Part shown: positions 24,592 to 34,900 of the stretch, piece after piece | How positions within the stretch are numbered: the first letter of the stretch is position 1 | How the letters are laid out: every line of letters starts with the position of its first letter | Assembly (NCBI GenBank): GCA_016700115.1 | Contig: CP064999.1 | Span: 3,906,001 to 3,970,000 of the forward strand | DNA: 64,000 nt | Reading direction: 5' to 3' | DNA from: Sphingobacteriales bacterium | Lineage (GTDB): Bacteria; Bacteroidota; Bacteroidia; Chitinophagales; UBA2359 | The notes under the pieces: model-generated | Told to the model about the DNA's origin: nothing | Database searches by the model: none | What the model saw: only the letters and a program-made list of their open reading frames with translations | Translations under genes and position numbers: made by a program

Positions 24592-27369
24592 TCAGGCGTT
24601 ACTTTTATTTAGGCTTAAAGTGGTTTCAGCAAGAATATTGGCAGTTCTTAGCCTGATTCTATCATCGGCATTTTGGCTGATATGCTCCAAAACCTTACGT
24701 TCATTGATGTTTTTGAGTTTTGAAAGAGTATCTAAATTGTCAACGGATGCAACAGCGGTAATTGCTGACGTAAAATAAGCGGCAGTTCTGTTTACCCATT
24801 GATTAACCGTACTGTCAATCAGTGTGGTTATTCCTTTTTCGGATCTTATAATTTCAGCGATCGGGTGATTTTGCAACGCCAAAACAGTTTCTACTATTCT
24901 CCCCTGTGATTTGAGGGTAGAAAATTCTGATTTGCGTTTAAAACTTTCTGCTTCTGTGCCGACATATATATTACTGACTCCGGAACTTCCGGATGCCATA
25001 ACACGAATTACAAGCAGGTTCAGGTTGATTCGTATGTTTAAAGCCGGAACCATATATTTTCTTTTAGCACTTTCTATCTGTGCTTTCTGGACTTCTTTTT
25101 CATAAGCTGCATTGACAAATACCGCAGACAAAAGTTTGGAATCCCTCAAATATTGCTCGGCTTCTACTCTCCTCAACAGTTGACCTTCTGTTGTAACAAC
25201 TGTTAAGTTGGCAGCACTAACCTGCCCCTGAGCTTCATTGAGCGAAAATTCTACATCAATGCCATATTGTTGAAAACATGTTTGAAAAGTTTTGGGGTAT
25301 AAATATTTCATTAACCCCATCATTGGCGCTAACCCTCCGTCTCCTCCGGCAAACTGAATGAATCCGTAAGAAAAATTCGCTTTGTCATAAGTATTCAGAG
25401 CATCAAATTTGCCTTCATGCTCAGATACAAATTTCAAAGCTTTAGCCTGAGATGCATTAAGTCCAAAACTCTGAAACTCTTGTAAGGATATTTTATCAGG
25501 AGAAACCTGTCCAAAATAGGATATCCCTTTGGTATTGATGGTATATGCGCTTGCAAAATGAGATCTAAAAACCACATTTGGGTTGCCGTTTAATGCCGAA
25601 GCAGGTAACATGATCCGGTATTCGGTGTAATCTCTCAGAATGGTAAAAGTCAGGTCGCGCTCATCTTTTCCTGTAATTCCTTCTAAAAATTCGGTTGAAT
25701 TGATGATTGCGGGTTTATTTCGCCAGAACTTAACCCTTTGTTCCTGAAATTTTTTGATGGCTTCAATGGTTTTTACCAACTTTGATGGGGGTATGGAATC
25801 GGTTGAACCGGAAGGCGGCGATTCCTGTGCGGGTATTGGTTTGAGCAGGTTTAATTGTTCTAATCTTTGCTGAATTTTACGAACATCATCCGGATTATTA
25901 CCAAAATTGGTCGCTCCGACAGGGGCTGACAATCCATTTTGCAGGAAAGGGATGCCAGAAAATTCTTCAACCACAAACCCCGCTCTTGCTTGTAAAATCT
26001 GTTGTAATTTGTTGGCATCCGGTTGTACAACAGTTGTGTTGAGAAACATCAAAGAAGCATGTTTCGGTTTGATTTGACCGTCAGAAACTCCGCTTTGGGG
26101 AATTACAGTTTGCTGAAAACTGCGAATGGCGGCAATGGTTTGAGGGAGGAACTGACTGTTTACCGCCTGAGAATCAGCATTAAACGGACGCTCATTGTTA
26201 AAGTGTATGGAAGATAAAAAACCAAGTCGGTTTAACTGTTCCTGCACTTTCCGAACATCTGAAGCAAGATTTACCGCATTATTTCCAACCGAATCGCTGA
26301 TTTCTATCAGGTATTTAAAGGTCAAAGGCGAATTTACCGGAATATTCACCTCAACGTCCTCATCCTCCGGATCTGTAACCGGGGTATCGTTTCCGTTTTG
26401 ATGATCGTTGCCGGCGTTGTTAAATCCAACTATCAGCTTTTGTCCGATACTCAGATTGTCAGAATTCAGATTATTCCAGCGGCGCAAATCTGTGATCAGA
26501 ATTTTGAAACGGCTTGCAATACCCCAAAGTCCGTCACCGGCCTGAACTATGTAATAGATTGGTTTTTGCGTGGAGTTGTTGTCGGTTGGCGCAGGGTTAT
26601 TGTTGTTTGTATTGTTGTTAACAGGTGGCGGATTGATAACCGTTGCTTTTTTTACCAAAATTTGCTGACCTACTCTAAGTGAATCGTTCGTCAGATTATT
26701 CAACTGACGAAGATTTGCGGCTGTGGTGTCGAAAATAAAGGCAATAAGATTAAGCGTATCGCCCGCCTTAACGGTGTACCATTGATCTGAATTGATTTGC
26801 CCTCCCGAATTTGAATTGCTGTTTTCTCCGGTGTTAATTCCATTCAAATTTGCAATCGTCAGTTTCTGCCCGATAAACAAATTATTGGTCGTCAGTTTGT
26901 TCCGCGACTTTACCTCATCCACAGTATCTCCATATTTTTTTGCGATACTCCACAAACTTTCCCCCGCTGCAACGGTATGAACAATAGTCTGAGTTCCAAC
27001 ATTGTTGGTCATCGGATTATTTGTGGTTGTATTATTATTCGTTGAAGACGTGTCCGGAATTTGAAGCACCTGACCAATTTGCAGCGCATTTGAAGTAAGA
27101 TTGTTCTCTTTTTTTAAAGCATCTACGCCCACATTAAACTTTGTGGCAATCGCCCAAAGCGTATCTCCTGAAGCTACTACATAAGTTTGACGGTTTGAAA
27201 AGCTTCGCATTCTGATTTTACCGATGACAGAATCGGGAATCAACAATTCCTGCCCTGCAACAACAACTCCATTGGATAATTGATTGATTTCCATCAAATC
27301 TACCATCGAAATTTGGTATTGAAGGGCGATGGAAAACAGGCTTTCGTTTGGCAATACAGTGTGTATCAT
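24592..27369 (-). CDS. Multi-LysM protein with peptidoglycan-binding-like repeats and a lysozyme-like segment
   Basis: 925 aa without a clear signal peptide: translation starts directly in the first LysM. Five LysM domains are visible, at about 2-45, 63-106, 128-171, 196-238 and 272-314, separated by Asn/Thr/Pro-rich linkers. Two regions near 360-450 and 490-560 (VRKVQEQLNRLGFL, VRKIQQRLEQLNLL) look like peptidoglycan-binding type 1 helices. Around 660-720 a lysozyme/chitosanase-like motif occurs (FVSEHEGKFDALNTYDKANFSYGFIQFAGGDGG), with a candidate catalytic Glu. The remainder is helical. Likely a cell-wall-binding enzyme. The missing signal suggests export by a non-Sec route (phage-tail-like or T6SS-like) or a cytoplasmic role; inference only. 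Confidence 0.8.
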   Translation of the reverse strand: MIHTVLPNESLFSIALQYQISMVDLMEINQLSNGVVVAGQELLIPDSVIGKIRMRSFSNRQTYVVASGDTLWAIATKFNVGVDALKKENNLTSNALQIGQVLQIPDTSSTNNNTTTNNPMTNNVGTQTIVHTVAAGESLWSIAKKYGDTVDEVKSRNKLTTNNLFIGQKLTIANLNGINTGENSNSNSGGQINSDQWYTVKAGDTLNLIAFIFDTTAANLRQLNNLTNDSLRVGQQILVKKATVINPPPVNNNTNNNNPAPTDNNSTQKPIYYIVQAGDGLWGIASRFKILITDLRRWNNLNSDNLSIGQKLIVGFNNAGNDHQNGNDTPVTDPEDEDVEVNIPVNSPLTFKYLIEISDSVGNNAVNLASDVRKVQEQLNRLGFLSSIHFNNERPFNADSQAVNSQFLPQTIAAIRSFQQTVIPQSGVSDGQIKPKHASLMFLNTTVVQPDANKLQQILQARAGFVVEEFSGIPFLQNGLSAPVGATNFGNNPDDVRKIQQRLEQLNLLKPIPAQESPPSGSTDSIPPSKLVKTIEAIKKFQEQRVKFWRNKPAIINSTEFLEGITGKDERDLTFTILRDYTEYRIMLPASALNGNPNVVFRSHFASAYTINTKGISYFGQVSPDKISLQEFQSFGLNASQAKALKFVSEHEGKFDALNTYDKANFSYGFIQFAGGDGGLAPMMGLMKYLYPKTFQTCFQQYGIDVEFSLNEAQGQVSAANLTVVTTEGQLLRRVEAEQYLRDSKLLSAVFVNAAYEKEVQKAQIESAKRKYMVPALNIRINLNLLVIRVMASGSSGVSNIYVGTEAESFKRKSEFSTLKSQGRIVETVLALQNHPIAEIIRSEKGITTLIDSTVNQWVNRTAAYFTSAITAVASVDNLDTLSKLKNINERKVLEHISQNADDRIRLRTANILAETTLSLNKSNA

Positions 27370-27621
27370 AATTTGGTCAAATGTCTAATCACGGATGAAG
27401 GGGGAAATTTACAATTTCTTGGTTAAAAAATGACATTTTAATGAAGTTTTGGTGCTGTCCGGTTTTTTTGAAATGCTGAAACTTTCCTTTTTAACCCGCC
27501 TTTCCATTTTATCTAAAGACCTGAATAAGTAAACGTGTAAAATTACCCGGATTTAGATTTTAGAAACTGCTACTGCTAAGGCTGAATTAAATTAAATTTA
27601 GTTTGACTAAAATTCAATCCG

Positions 27622-28185
27622 GAGGCGATTCCAAAAATCAAAACGGTTCAAAGTTTAACTTTGAGGCGATTCCAAAAACCAAAACGGTTCAAAGTTTAAC
27701 TTTGAGGCGATTCCAAAAACCAAAACGGTTCAAAGTTTAACTTTAAGGCGATTCCAAAAACCAAAACGGTTCAAAGTTTAACTTTAAGGCGATTCCGAAA
27801 ACCGAAACGGTTCAAAGTTTAACTTTAAGGCGATTCCGAAAACCGAAACGGTTCAAAGTTTAACTTTAAGGCGATTCCGAAAACCGAAATGCCTCAGAAT
27901 CTAATGCGGAGGTGATTCCGAAAACCGAAATGCCTCAGAATCTTATGCGGAGGCGATTCCGAAAACCGAAATGCCTCAGAATCTTATGCGGAGGCGATTC
28001 CGAAAACCGAAATGCCTCAGAATCTTATGCGGAGGTGATTCCGAAAACCGAAATGCCTCAGAATCTTATGCGGAGGTGATTCCGAAAACCGAAATGCCTC
28101 AGAATCTTATGCGGAGGTGATTCCAAAAATCAAAATGCCTCAGAATCTAATGCAGAGGTGATTCCGAAAACCTAAATGCTATTTA
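27622..28185. repeat. 41-bp minisatellite, array B (14 units)
   Basis: Units begin at 27622 and recur every 41 bp to 28155. Each starts GAGGCGATTCC or a close variant. Units 1-6 carry ACGGTTCAAAGTTTAACTTT (containing the palindrome AAAGTT-T-AACTTT). Units 7-14 carry ATGCCTCAGAATC instead, which can pair with the next unit's GAGGCGATTC (GCCTC/GAGGC). The abrupt change between the two blocks indicates local homogenisation. It lies in the 1073-bp gap between the divergent LysM and YTN genes. 27370-27621 and 28186-28442 on either side hold no recognisable gene. Confidence 0.93.
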
Positions 28186-28442
28186 ACCATAAAAAATGAC
28201 CTTTCAAAAAATCAATAGCTGATCTAATTAAATTGTGGCTATATGATTGATACCCCAAAAAGGGGATATTTATGCAGTAGCCGTCTGATGAACAGGTTGC
28301 TGAAACACAGCTTTCAAAATCTTTAGATTTTAAAAAAAATTAACGGAAAAGAAGGTGTATAATTGAATGGTAAAGCGGCAGTAAAGAAAATTGACGCGTT
28401 CTGCTTATATTGCGCGGAGTTTAATTTTTTAACGGCAAAGAT

Positions 28443-31364
28443 ATGAATTTCAGAATAATTTATTTAACCTGCATCATTTTGATGAACAGCCTGAATATGA
28501 TGGCACAAAGCAAAGTTAGCGAAGCAACAAAAGCATCGGAACGCTTAAAAAACAAAACAATCAGACAGGATTTGAATACTCGTTCGGTTGTTTCCGGAAT
28601 CGAATTTAAGAATGTCGGGCCGACAGTGATGAGCGGAAGGGTTACTTCAATCGCAGTTTCTCCTGCCGACGCAGCGCATTTTTATGTAGCATATGCTTCG
28701 GGAGGATTATGGGAAACCCGCAACAATGGAATGTCTTTTGAGCCATTGTTTGACGAAGAAATGGCAATGACAATCGGCGACATTGCGGTAAACTGGACGG
28801 TTTCACCTCCCGAAATCTGGATAGGAACCGGTGAAAACAATTCGAGTCGCTCATCCTATTCTGGAGTTGGGATTTATAAATCAGTTGATGGCGGGAAAAC
28901 CTGGGAAAACATGGGCTTGCCCGAATCACATCATATCGGCCGGATTGTTTTACATCCCTCAGATACCAAAAAAGCATGGGTTGCTGTTTTGGGACACCTC
29001 TATTCTGCAAACAAGGAACGGGGAATTTACAAGACAGAAGATGGCGGTAAAACCTGGAAACAAACCCTTTATGTAGATGATAATACGGGCGGTATTGATT
29101 TAACGATAGACACCAAAAACCCTTCCCTGCTCTATGCTGCGATGTGGCACAGAGAAAGAAGGGCATGGAATTTTACGGAAGGCGGAAAAACTTCAGGTAT
29201 CTATAAAAGCACGGATGGGGGGAATACCTGGACTTTGGTGAGCGGGAAAGGCTCGGGTTTTGCAGAAGGTAAAATCGGGCGAATCGGATTGGCACTTCAT
29301 CCTTCCGGTGTTTTATTTTCCGTTCTGGACAATCAAAACTTCCGGCCGGAAGACCTTTCCAAAGAAAAAGACACGACAAAACTTGAAAAAAAAGAATTGC
29401 GGAATATGAGTCGTGATGAGTTTTTAAGTTTACCGGAATGGAAAGTAAAAGACTTTTTAAGAACCAACCGTTTTCCGGAAAAATATGATGTTAAAACCAT
29501 AAACGGGCAAATCAAAGAGGGGAAAATAACGCCCAAAACTTTGGTGGAATATTTAGAAGATGCCAATGCAGTGTTATTTGATACCCCTGTTGTTGGAGCC
29601 GAAGTGTATCGTTCTGACAACGGAGGCATGACCTGGACTAAAGTAAACAAAGATTATATTGATGATCTATACTACTCTTATGGGTATTATTTCGGTCAGA
29701 TCAGGGTGGCAGACCAATCTACTCAAAAAATTTATTTGTTAGGCGTTCCATTGATAGCCTCTGAAGACGGAGGACAAACATTTAAAGCAATTGACGGGGA
29801 CAATGTACATGTTGATCATCATGTTTTATGGTTAAATCCCAACAGAAGCGAGCATTTGATAAACGGGAATGATGGCGGGGTAAATATCAGCTATGACGAT
29901 GGTAAACACTGGATAAAATGCAACACCCCGCCTGTTGGTCAGTTTTATGCCATTGCCGCCGATAATCAGGAGCCTTTCAACTTGTACGGCGGGTTGCAGG
30001 ATAATGGCGTTTGGACCGGCAGCAGTAATTATTCTCCCGGTGTTGGATGGCATCAGGGCGGAATTTATCCTTACAAAGAATTACTGGGAGGAGACGGGAT
30101 GCAGATTGCAATAGATAACCGTAACCCGCAGTTGATTTATACCGGATTTCAGTTTGGAAATTACTACCGGATTGACCGCAGTACAGACGACTATACCCCC
30201 ATTGCACCTAAACATGAATTAGGAGAACGGCCGCTGAGATTTAACTGGCAGACCCCGGTTTGTTTATCGGTTCATAACCAGGATATTGTCTATTTCGGGT
30301 CAAACAAACTTCACCGTTCCATGAATAAAGGGGATAGTTGGACTACTATTTCCCCGGATCTGACCAAAGGCGGGAAACCGGGAAATGTGCCGTATGGAAC
30401 CCTGACAACCATCAGTGAATCGCCTTTTACCTTTGGTTTAATTTATGCCGGCACTGATGACGGTTATATCCACCTGACAAAAGATGGAGGCAGTACGTGG
30501 ACAAAAATTTCAGACAAACTGCCGCAAGACCTTTGGGTCAGTAGCCTTCAGGCATCGCCGTTTAAAGACGGAACTGTTTTCGCAGCATTAAACGGATACC
30601 GTTGGGATAATTTTTCACCTTATATTTTCCGGTCTGATGATTACGGCAATACCTGGAAACAATTGGGATTAAATCTGCCACTTGAACCGGTAAATGTGAT
30701 CAGACAAGACCCTGTCAATAAAGATTTGATTTATGTCGGTACAGACAATGGTTTGTATGTTTCAACGAATGGCGGCATTGATTTTATGAGTATGAAAGGC
30801 AAACTGCCGGCTGTTGCCGTTCACGATTTGTTGGTTCATAAACGGGACCAGAAATTGGCGGTCGGTACGCATGGTCGCTCCATTTATCTGGCAAATGTCA
30901 AACATCTTCAAATGCTGTCTGAAGAAATCATTGCAAAACCATTACATCTTTTTGAACTTTCTGAAATCAAATTCAACAAGAACTGGGGGCGAATTTTTTA
31001 TAAATGGGCAGAACCCAATGAACCCTCACTCAATATTCCGGTTTATCTCAATCGGGCAGACAGTGTTTCTATTTCCATTTATCTGCCAAAATCAGAGGAA
31101 AGGCCGGATAGTTTATTGTTAAAAGAATTGAAGTTTGCAGGAGTAAAAGGCATCAATTATTTTCCATATAATCTGACTTTAGATGAAAAAGCAAGAGAGG
31201 CTTATCAACAAAGCATGAAAAAAGACGTTCCCAAAGATACGGCACCTCCTGTGGTAGTCAAAAAAGCAGACAATGGTCAGTATTATTTATTGGCCGGAAG
31301 TTATCAGGTCATCGTTGTTGCAGGAAATAACCAAGAAGAAAAAACGCTGGAGGTCAGTAAATAA
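28443..31364 (+). CDS. YTN/BNR-repeat sortilin-like beta-propeller protein
   Basis: 973 aa. An N-terminal signal peptide (to about residue 21, MMAQS) is followed by repeated BNR/sortilin motifs S-x-D-x-G-x-T-W: SVDGGKTWENM, TEDGGKTWKQT, STDGGNTWTLV, SDNGGMTWTKV, KDGGSTWTKI, SDDYGNTWKQL, forming one or two beta-propellers (VPS10/xyloglucanase-like fold) over about residues 50-850. A helical insert lies near 300-370. The last ~100 residues are not propeller and lack a recognisable T9SS sorting domain. Such proteins are common in the phylum and are often called glycosyl hydrolases without proof. A peroxiredoxin gene follows after 42 bp. Confidence 0.88.
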   Translation: MNFRIIYLTCIILMNSLNMMAQSKVSEATKASERLKNKTIRQDLNTRSVVSGIEFKNVGPTVMSGRVTSIAVSPADAAHFYVAYASGGLWETRNNGMSFEPLFDEEMAMTIGDIAVNWTVSPPEIWIGTGENNSSRSSYSGVGIYKSVDGGKTWENMGLPESHHIGRIVLHPSDTKKAWVAVLGHLYSANKERGIYKTEDGGKTWKQTLYVDDNTGGIDLTIDTKNPSLLYAAMWHRERRAWNFTEGGKTSGIYKSTDGGNTWTLVSGKGSGFAEGKIGRIGLALHPSGVLFSVLDNQNFRPEDLSKEKDTTKLEKKELRNMSRDEFLSLPEWKVKDFLRTNRFPEKYDVKTINGQIKEGKITPKTLVEYLEDANAVLFDTPVVGAEVYRSDNGGMTWTKVNKDYIDDLYYSYGYYFGQIRVADQSTQKIYLLGVPLIASEDGGQTFKAIDGDNVHVDHHVLWLNPNRSEHLINGNDGGVNISYDDGKHWIKCNTPPVGQFYAIAADNQEPFNLYGGLQDNGVWTGSSNYSPGVGWHQGGIYPYKELLGGDGMQIAIDNRNPQLIYTGFQFGNYYRIDRSTDDYTPIAPKHELGERPLRFNWQTPVCLSVHNQDIVYFGSNKLHRSMNKGDSWTTISPDLTKGGKPGNVPYGTLTTISESPFTFGLIYAGTDDGYIHLTKDGGSTWTKISDKLPQDLWVSSLQASPFKDGTVFAALNGYRWDNFSPYIFRSDDYGNTWKQLGLNLPLEPVNVIRQDPVNKDLIYVGTDNGLYVSTNGGIDFMSMKGKLPAVAVHDLLVHKRDQKLAVGTHGRSIYLANVKHLQMLSEEIIAKPLHLFELSEIKFNKNWGRIFYKWAEPNEPSLNIPVYLNRADSVSISIYLPKSEERPDSLLLKELKFAGVKGINYFPYNLTLDEKAREAYQQSMKKDVPKDTAPPVVVKKADNGQYYLLAGSYQVIVVAGNNQEEKTLEVSK

Positions 31365-31406
31365 ACTAACATAAAATTAACCAATAATTTAACTGAAAAA
31401 ACACAA

Positions 31407-31880
31407 ATGGCTTTACAAATTGGAGATGTAGCACCGGATTTTACCTTATTCGATACCGATAAACAAAAAGTTTCCCTGTCTGATTTTAAAGGAAAAAAAC
31501 TGGTGCTCTTGTTTTTCCCTTTAGCATTTACCGGAGTTTGCACGAAAGAGTTATGCGAAGTCCGCGATTCAATCGCCGATTTTAACCATCTTAATTCCGA
31601 AGTAATTGCTATTTCGGTTGACTCTCTTTATACACTTAAAAAATTCAAGGAAGACCAGAGGCTGAATTTTACCTTACTTTCAGATTTTAACAAAGAAGTC
31701 AGCGCACTTTATGATTCGCTCTATCCATTGTTTGGCTTTGGCATGAAAGGAGTTTCAAAAAGATCGGGATTTGTAATTGATGGGGAGGGAATTGTTCAAT
31801 ATGCAGAAGTTCTTGAATCGGCTGCCGATATACCCTCATTCTCAAACATTAAAAGAACCCTTGAAGAGTTGGAGAAATAA
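31407..31880 (+). CDS. Peroxiredoxin (AhpE/PrxQ-like)
   Basis: 157 aa, thioredoxin fold. It reduces hydrogen and organic peroxides. The peroxidatic motif is PLAFTGVCTKELCEVRD with peroxidatic C45 and a second Cys five residues later (C50), the spacing seen for the resolving Cys of PrxQ/BCP enzymes, whereas PLAFTGVCT...CEVRD is the AhpE-type sequence. The conserved Arg later in the fold is in KRSGFVIDG. No signal peptide, so cytoplasmic. It lies 42 bp behind the YTN gene, possibly one unit, with no functional link evident. Confidence 0.93.
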   Translation: MALQIGDVAPDFTLFDTDKQKVSLSDFKGKKLVLLFFPLAFTGVCTKELCEVRDSIADFNHLNSEVIAISVDSLYTLKKFKEDQRLNFTLLSDFNKEVSALYDSLYPLFGFGMKGVSKRSGFVIDGEGIVQYAEVLESAADIPSFSNIKRTLEELEK

Positions 31881-31883
31881 AAA

Positions 31884-31912
31884 AGACCACCCCTGCTAAA
31901 CAAAGGTGGTCT
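31884..31912 (-). terminator. Terminator of the T9SS cargo gene
   Basis: AGACCACC (31884-31891) and GGTGGTCT (31905-31912) form an 8-bp stem. Read leftward, the stem is followed by TTTTTTA, so it ends the minus-strand gene at 31965. On the plus strand no T-run follows. Confidence 0.75.
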
Positions 31913-31964
31913 GAAAAACTATTATGAAAAGCACTAAACTTTAAAAACCGGCACGCCCCATGTT

Positions 31965-34900
31965 TTATCTGACGAGTTCGAGATATCCACTCAACTTAAC
32001 AGGTTTTTGTTGGGTATTGAGATATTGAATTTGGTAAAAATAAGTTCCTGCGGGAGCTTCTTTTCCCGAATTGTTCCAGTTACCATCCCAGGCTTCAGAA
32101 TTCCGGTAGTTTGAAGTTTCAAACATTTTATCCCCCCATCGGTTAAAAATTGTAAGCTCAATATCAATTGATTCAAAACAAGCAGCATCAATGCCTGAAA
32201 TAAGATAAGTATCGTTTATCCCATCAGCATTGGGTGAAAAACCGGAAGCTGCTTTTAACTCACATGCTTCTGTTTCTTCCGGAACAACAGTAACCTGAAT
32301 AGTAACTGTAGCTGAACTTGAATTTCCGTAACTGTCTGTAATGGTATAATTGAACTGATCCGTTCCGGTAAAACCAATATCTGGGGTATAAAGAATACTG
32401 TTGCCCAAAATCAAAACAGTACCGGATAAAGGGTTGCTTACCGATGAAATTGTGAGAATCTCTTCTTCCGGGTCTGAGTCATTGGCTAAAACATCAATGG
32501 TAACCGGTTCTCCCATCGCAGTTTCAGATAAATCGTTTTGAGCAATGGGGGGTAAATTCGATTCAACCACCTGATTCACAGTTACGGTAACAGAAGCCTG
32601 ACTGCAATTTCCAAAATTATCGCAGATTTGATACACAAAAGAGTCGGAGCCGGAAAATCCAATGGAAGGGGTATAAATAATTATACCATTAGCCTCGACT
32701 GTTAATGTCCCGTTTGAGGCATTGCCAATATTACTGATACCAATACTGGAACCTAAGTCATTGGACAATACATTGATTTCAACGGAAACATTTTCATTCG
32801 TTGAAACAACATCGGGCATCGCAAAAACCAGATCTGTAATAATTATGGTAACCGTTGCTTCGTCGCAATCTCCTGCCGGATCACAAATCAAATAAGAGAA
32901 CTCATCATTTCCGGTATATCCTGTATTGGGTTGATAGATAATTTGTAATCCATCAATAATAACTGTTCCAAATTGTGGTAAAACCGGGATCGAGTTGATG
33001 ATTAAATCCCCCGGTGCATGATTAGCATCACTATCGTTCAATGAAACCGGAATATTAAGTGTGGTATTTTCCATGCCATATACAATATCATCTTGTGCAA
33101 TCGGCGGAACGTTTCCATCGCCGACCGAAATTGCCACATAAGCCGTATCGCATAAAGCCGGAAATCCGTCATCACAAGCCATGTAGGTAAAATAGTCAAT
33201 ACCCTGAAATCCTGCACCCGAAACATAAGTAGCCTCACCTGTCTCAGCATCCAAACCGACTGTTCCATGCATGGGATTTGATAAAATGGAGGCAGTCAGT
33301 GATTGGCTTTCAGGATCTGTATCATTTGCAAGTAATGAAATAATGGCAGTTCCACCTGAGGATACGGCAGCAAAATCGTTTACCGAAAGCGGATATTGAT
33401 TGGAAGGGGAAGCATTGCCAACCGCTACTGATACTGTTGCGGTAGCACATAAATCATTTGAATTGCAGACAGTATAAGTAAATGTGTTGATTCCGTTAAA
33501 TCCAGAGGTTGGGGTAAAGGTAATTGTCCCATCCGGGTTAACGGCAACCACCCCATTCGGAGGGGAGGTAGTATTGCTGATATTAAGGCTGCCTCCCTGA
33601 GGATTGCTGTCGTTTGTCAGAACAGGAATAGTTACAGATTGCCCTTCATTCGTTTCCGCCATATCGTGATGAGCAATCGGGTTTTGAGGCGGATTTCCGG
33701 CAGGTAAGACTGTAACAGCGACAATAGTTTGTTGACAGTTGCCAGAATTGTCACAAACCTGATAGAAAAAGTAGTCTGAACCGGTAAAACTTCCGATAGG
33801 GATATAGGTAAATGTGCCGTCCGTATTAGGAATTACAATTCCATTGGAAGCCAGACTATACGACAAAATTGTCAAATCATTTCCAGGATCGTTGTCCAGC
33901 ACATCTATGGTAATGGAAGTGCCGAAAGGCGTTTGTACTACATCGGGTTGAGCCATATAATCCTCGTTCTCAGGCATTGAAGATTCGGTAATTGTAAAAA
34001 ATACCTCAGCATTTGTACAGGCAGAAGAATTACAGGCAGCACATATCGTATAAGTAAGAAAATCAGAACCTGTAAAGCCATTATTGGGCAAATAAGTGAT
34101 GTTGCCATTGCTCTCTACGGTTGCAGTACCATTTAAAGGAGGGACACTGATACTAATGTTTCCTGAAAAAGACTGACAAATCTCAGCATCATTGGCTGCT
34201 ACATTTACAGAAACAGGAGAATTGGCATTCGATACAACCGCATCTGTTGAAGCATTTGGCGCAAAACATCCTACTTCAACATAAACAAATGCCGTATCAC
34301 AAAGCCCTTGCTCAGTACAGCCTGTAATTGTAATCAGATCAGTTCCGGTGAATGTGGGTAAAGGGGTATAAATCAAACAAGTACCGGTCAATTGGCTGAT
34401 GCTCATATTGTTTCCGGATAAAGCAGAAGTTAAATTGACATTTGTTAATCCTTCAAGACTACAAAAAGAAACACAAACCTCTAAAGGCGTTCCCTGTTGA
34501 GTGCAGGTTTGTTGTTCGTTCATACATTCCTGAACTACCTGAACAAAAACCGAGGCGGAAGCACAAATTCCATTAGTATTACAGACACTATATGTAAAGG
34601 TATCGGAACCGGTAAACCCATTATCAGGAGTATAGGTAATCTCCAAGCCATCATTACTGATTACCGCATTACCATGAGCAGGTGTCGTTACTTCGTTTAC
34701 AGACAATAGCAGCCCGTTCGGACTATCGTCATTTTCCAATACAAAGATGGATGCCTGAACATTGATATTGGTTAAAACAAAATCATCGGAAGGTAACGGA
34801 GGAGCATCATCACAAAGATTACTGATAACGACAAATGCAAAAGTAGTCGCACAATTTCCGTTATTATCACAAGCTGTAATTGCTACGAGATCTTCACCGC

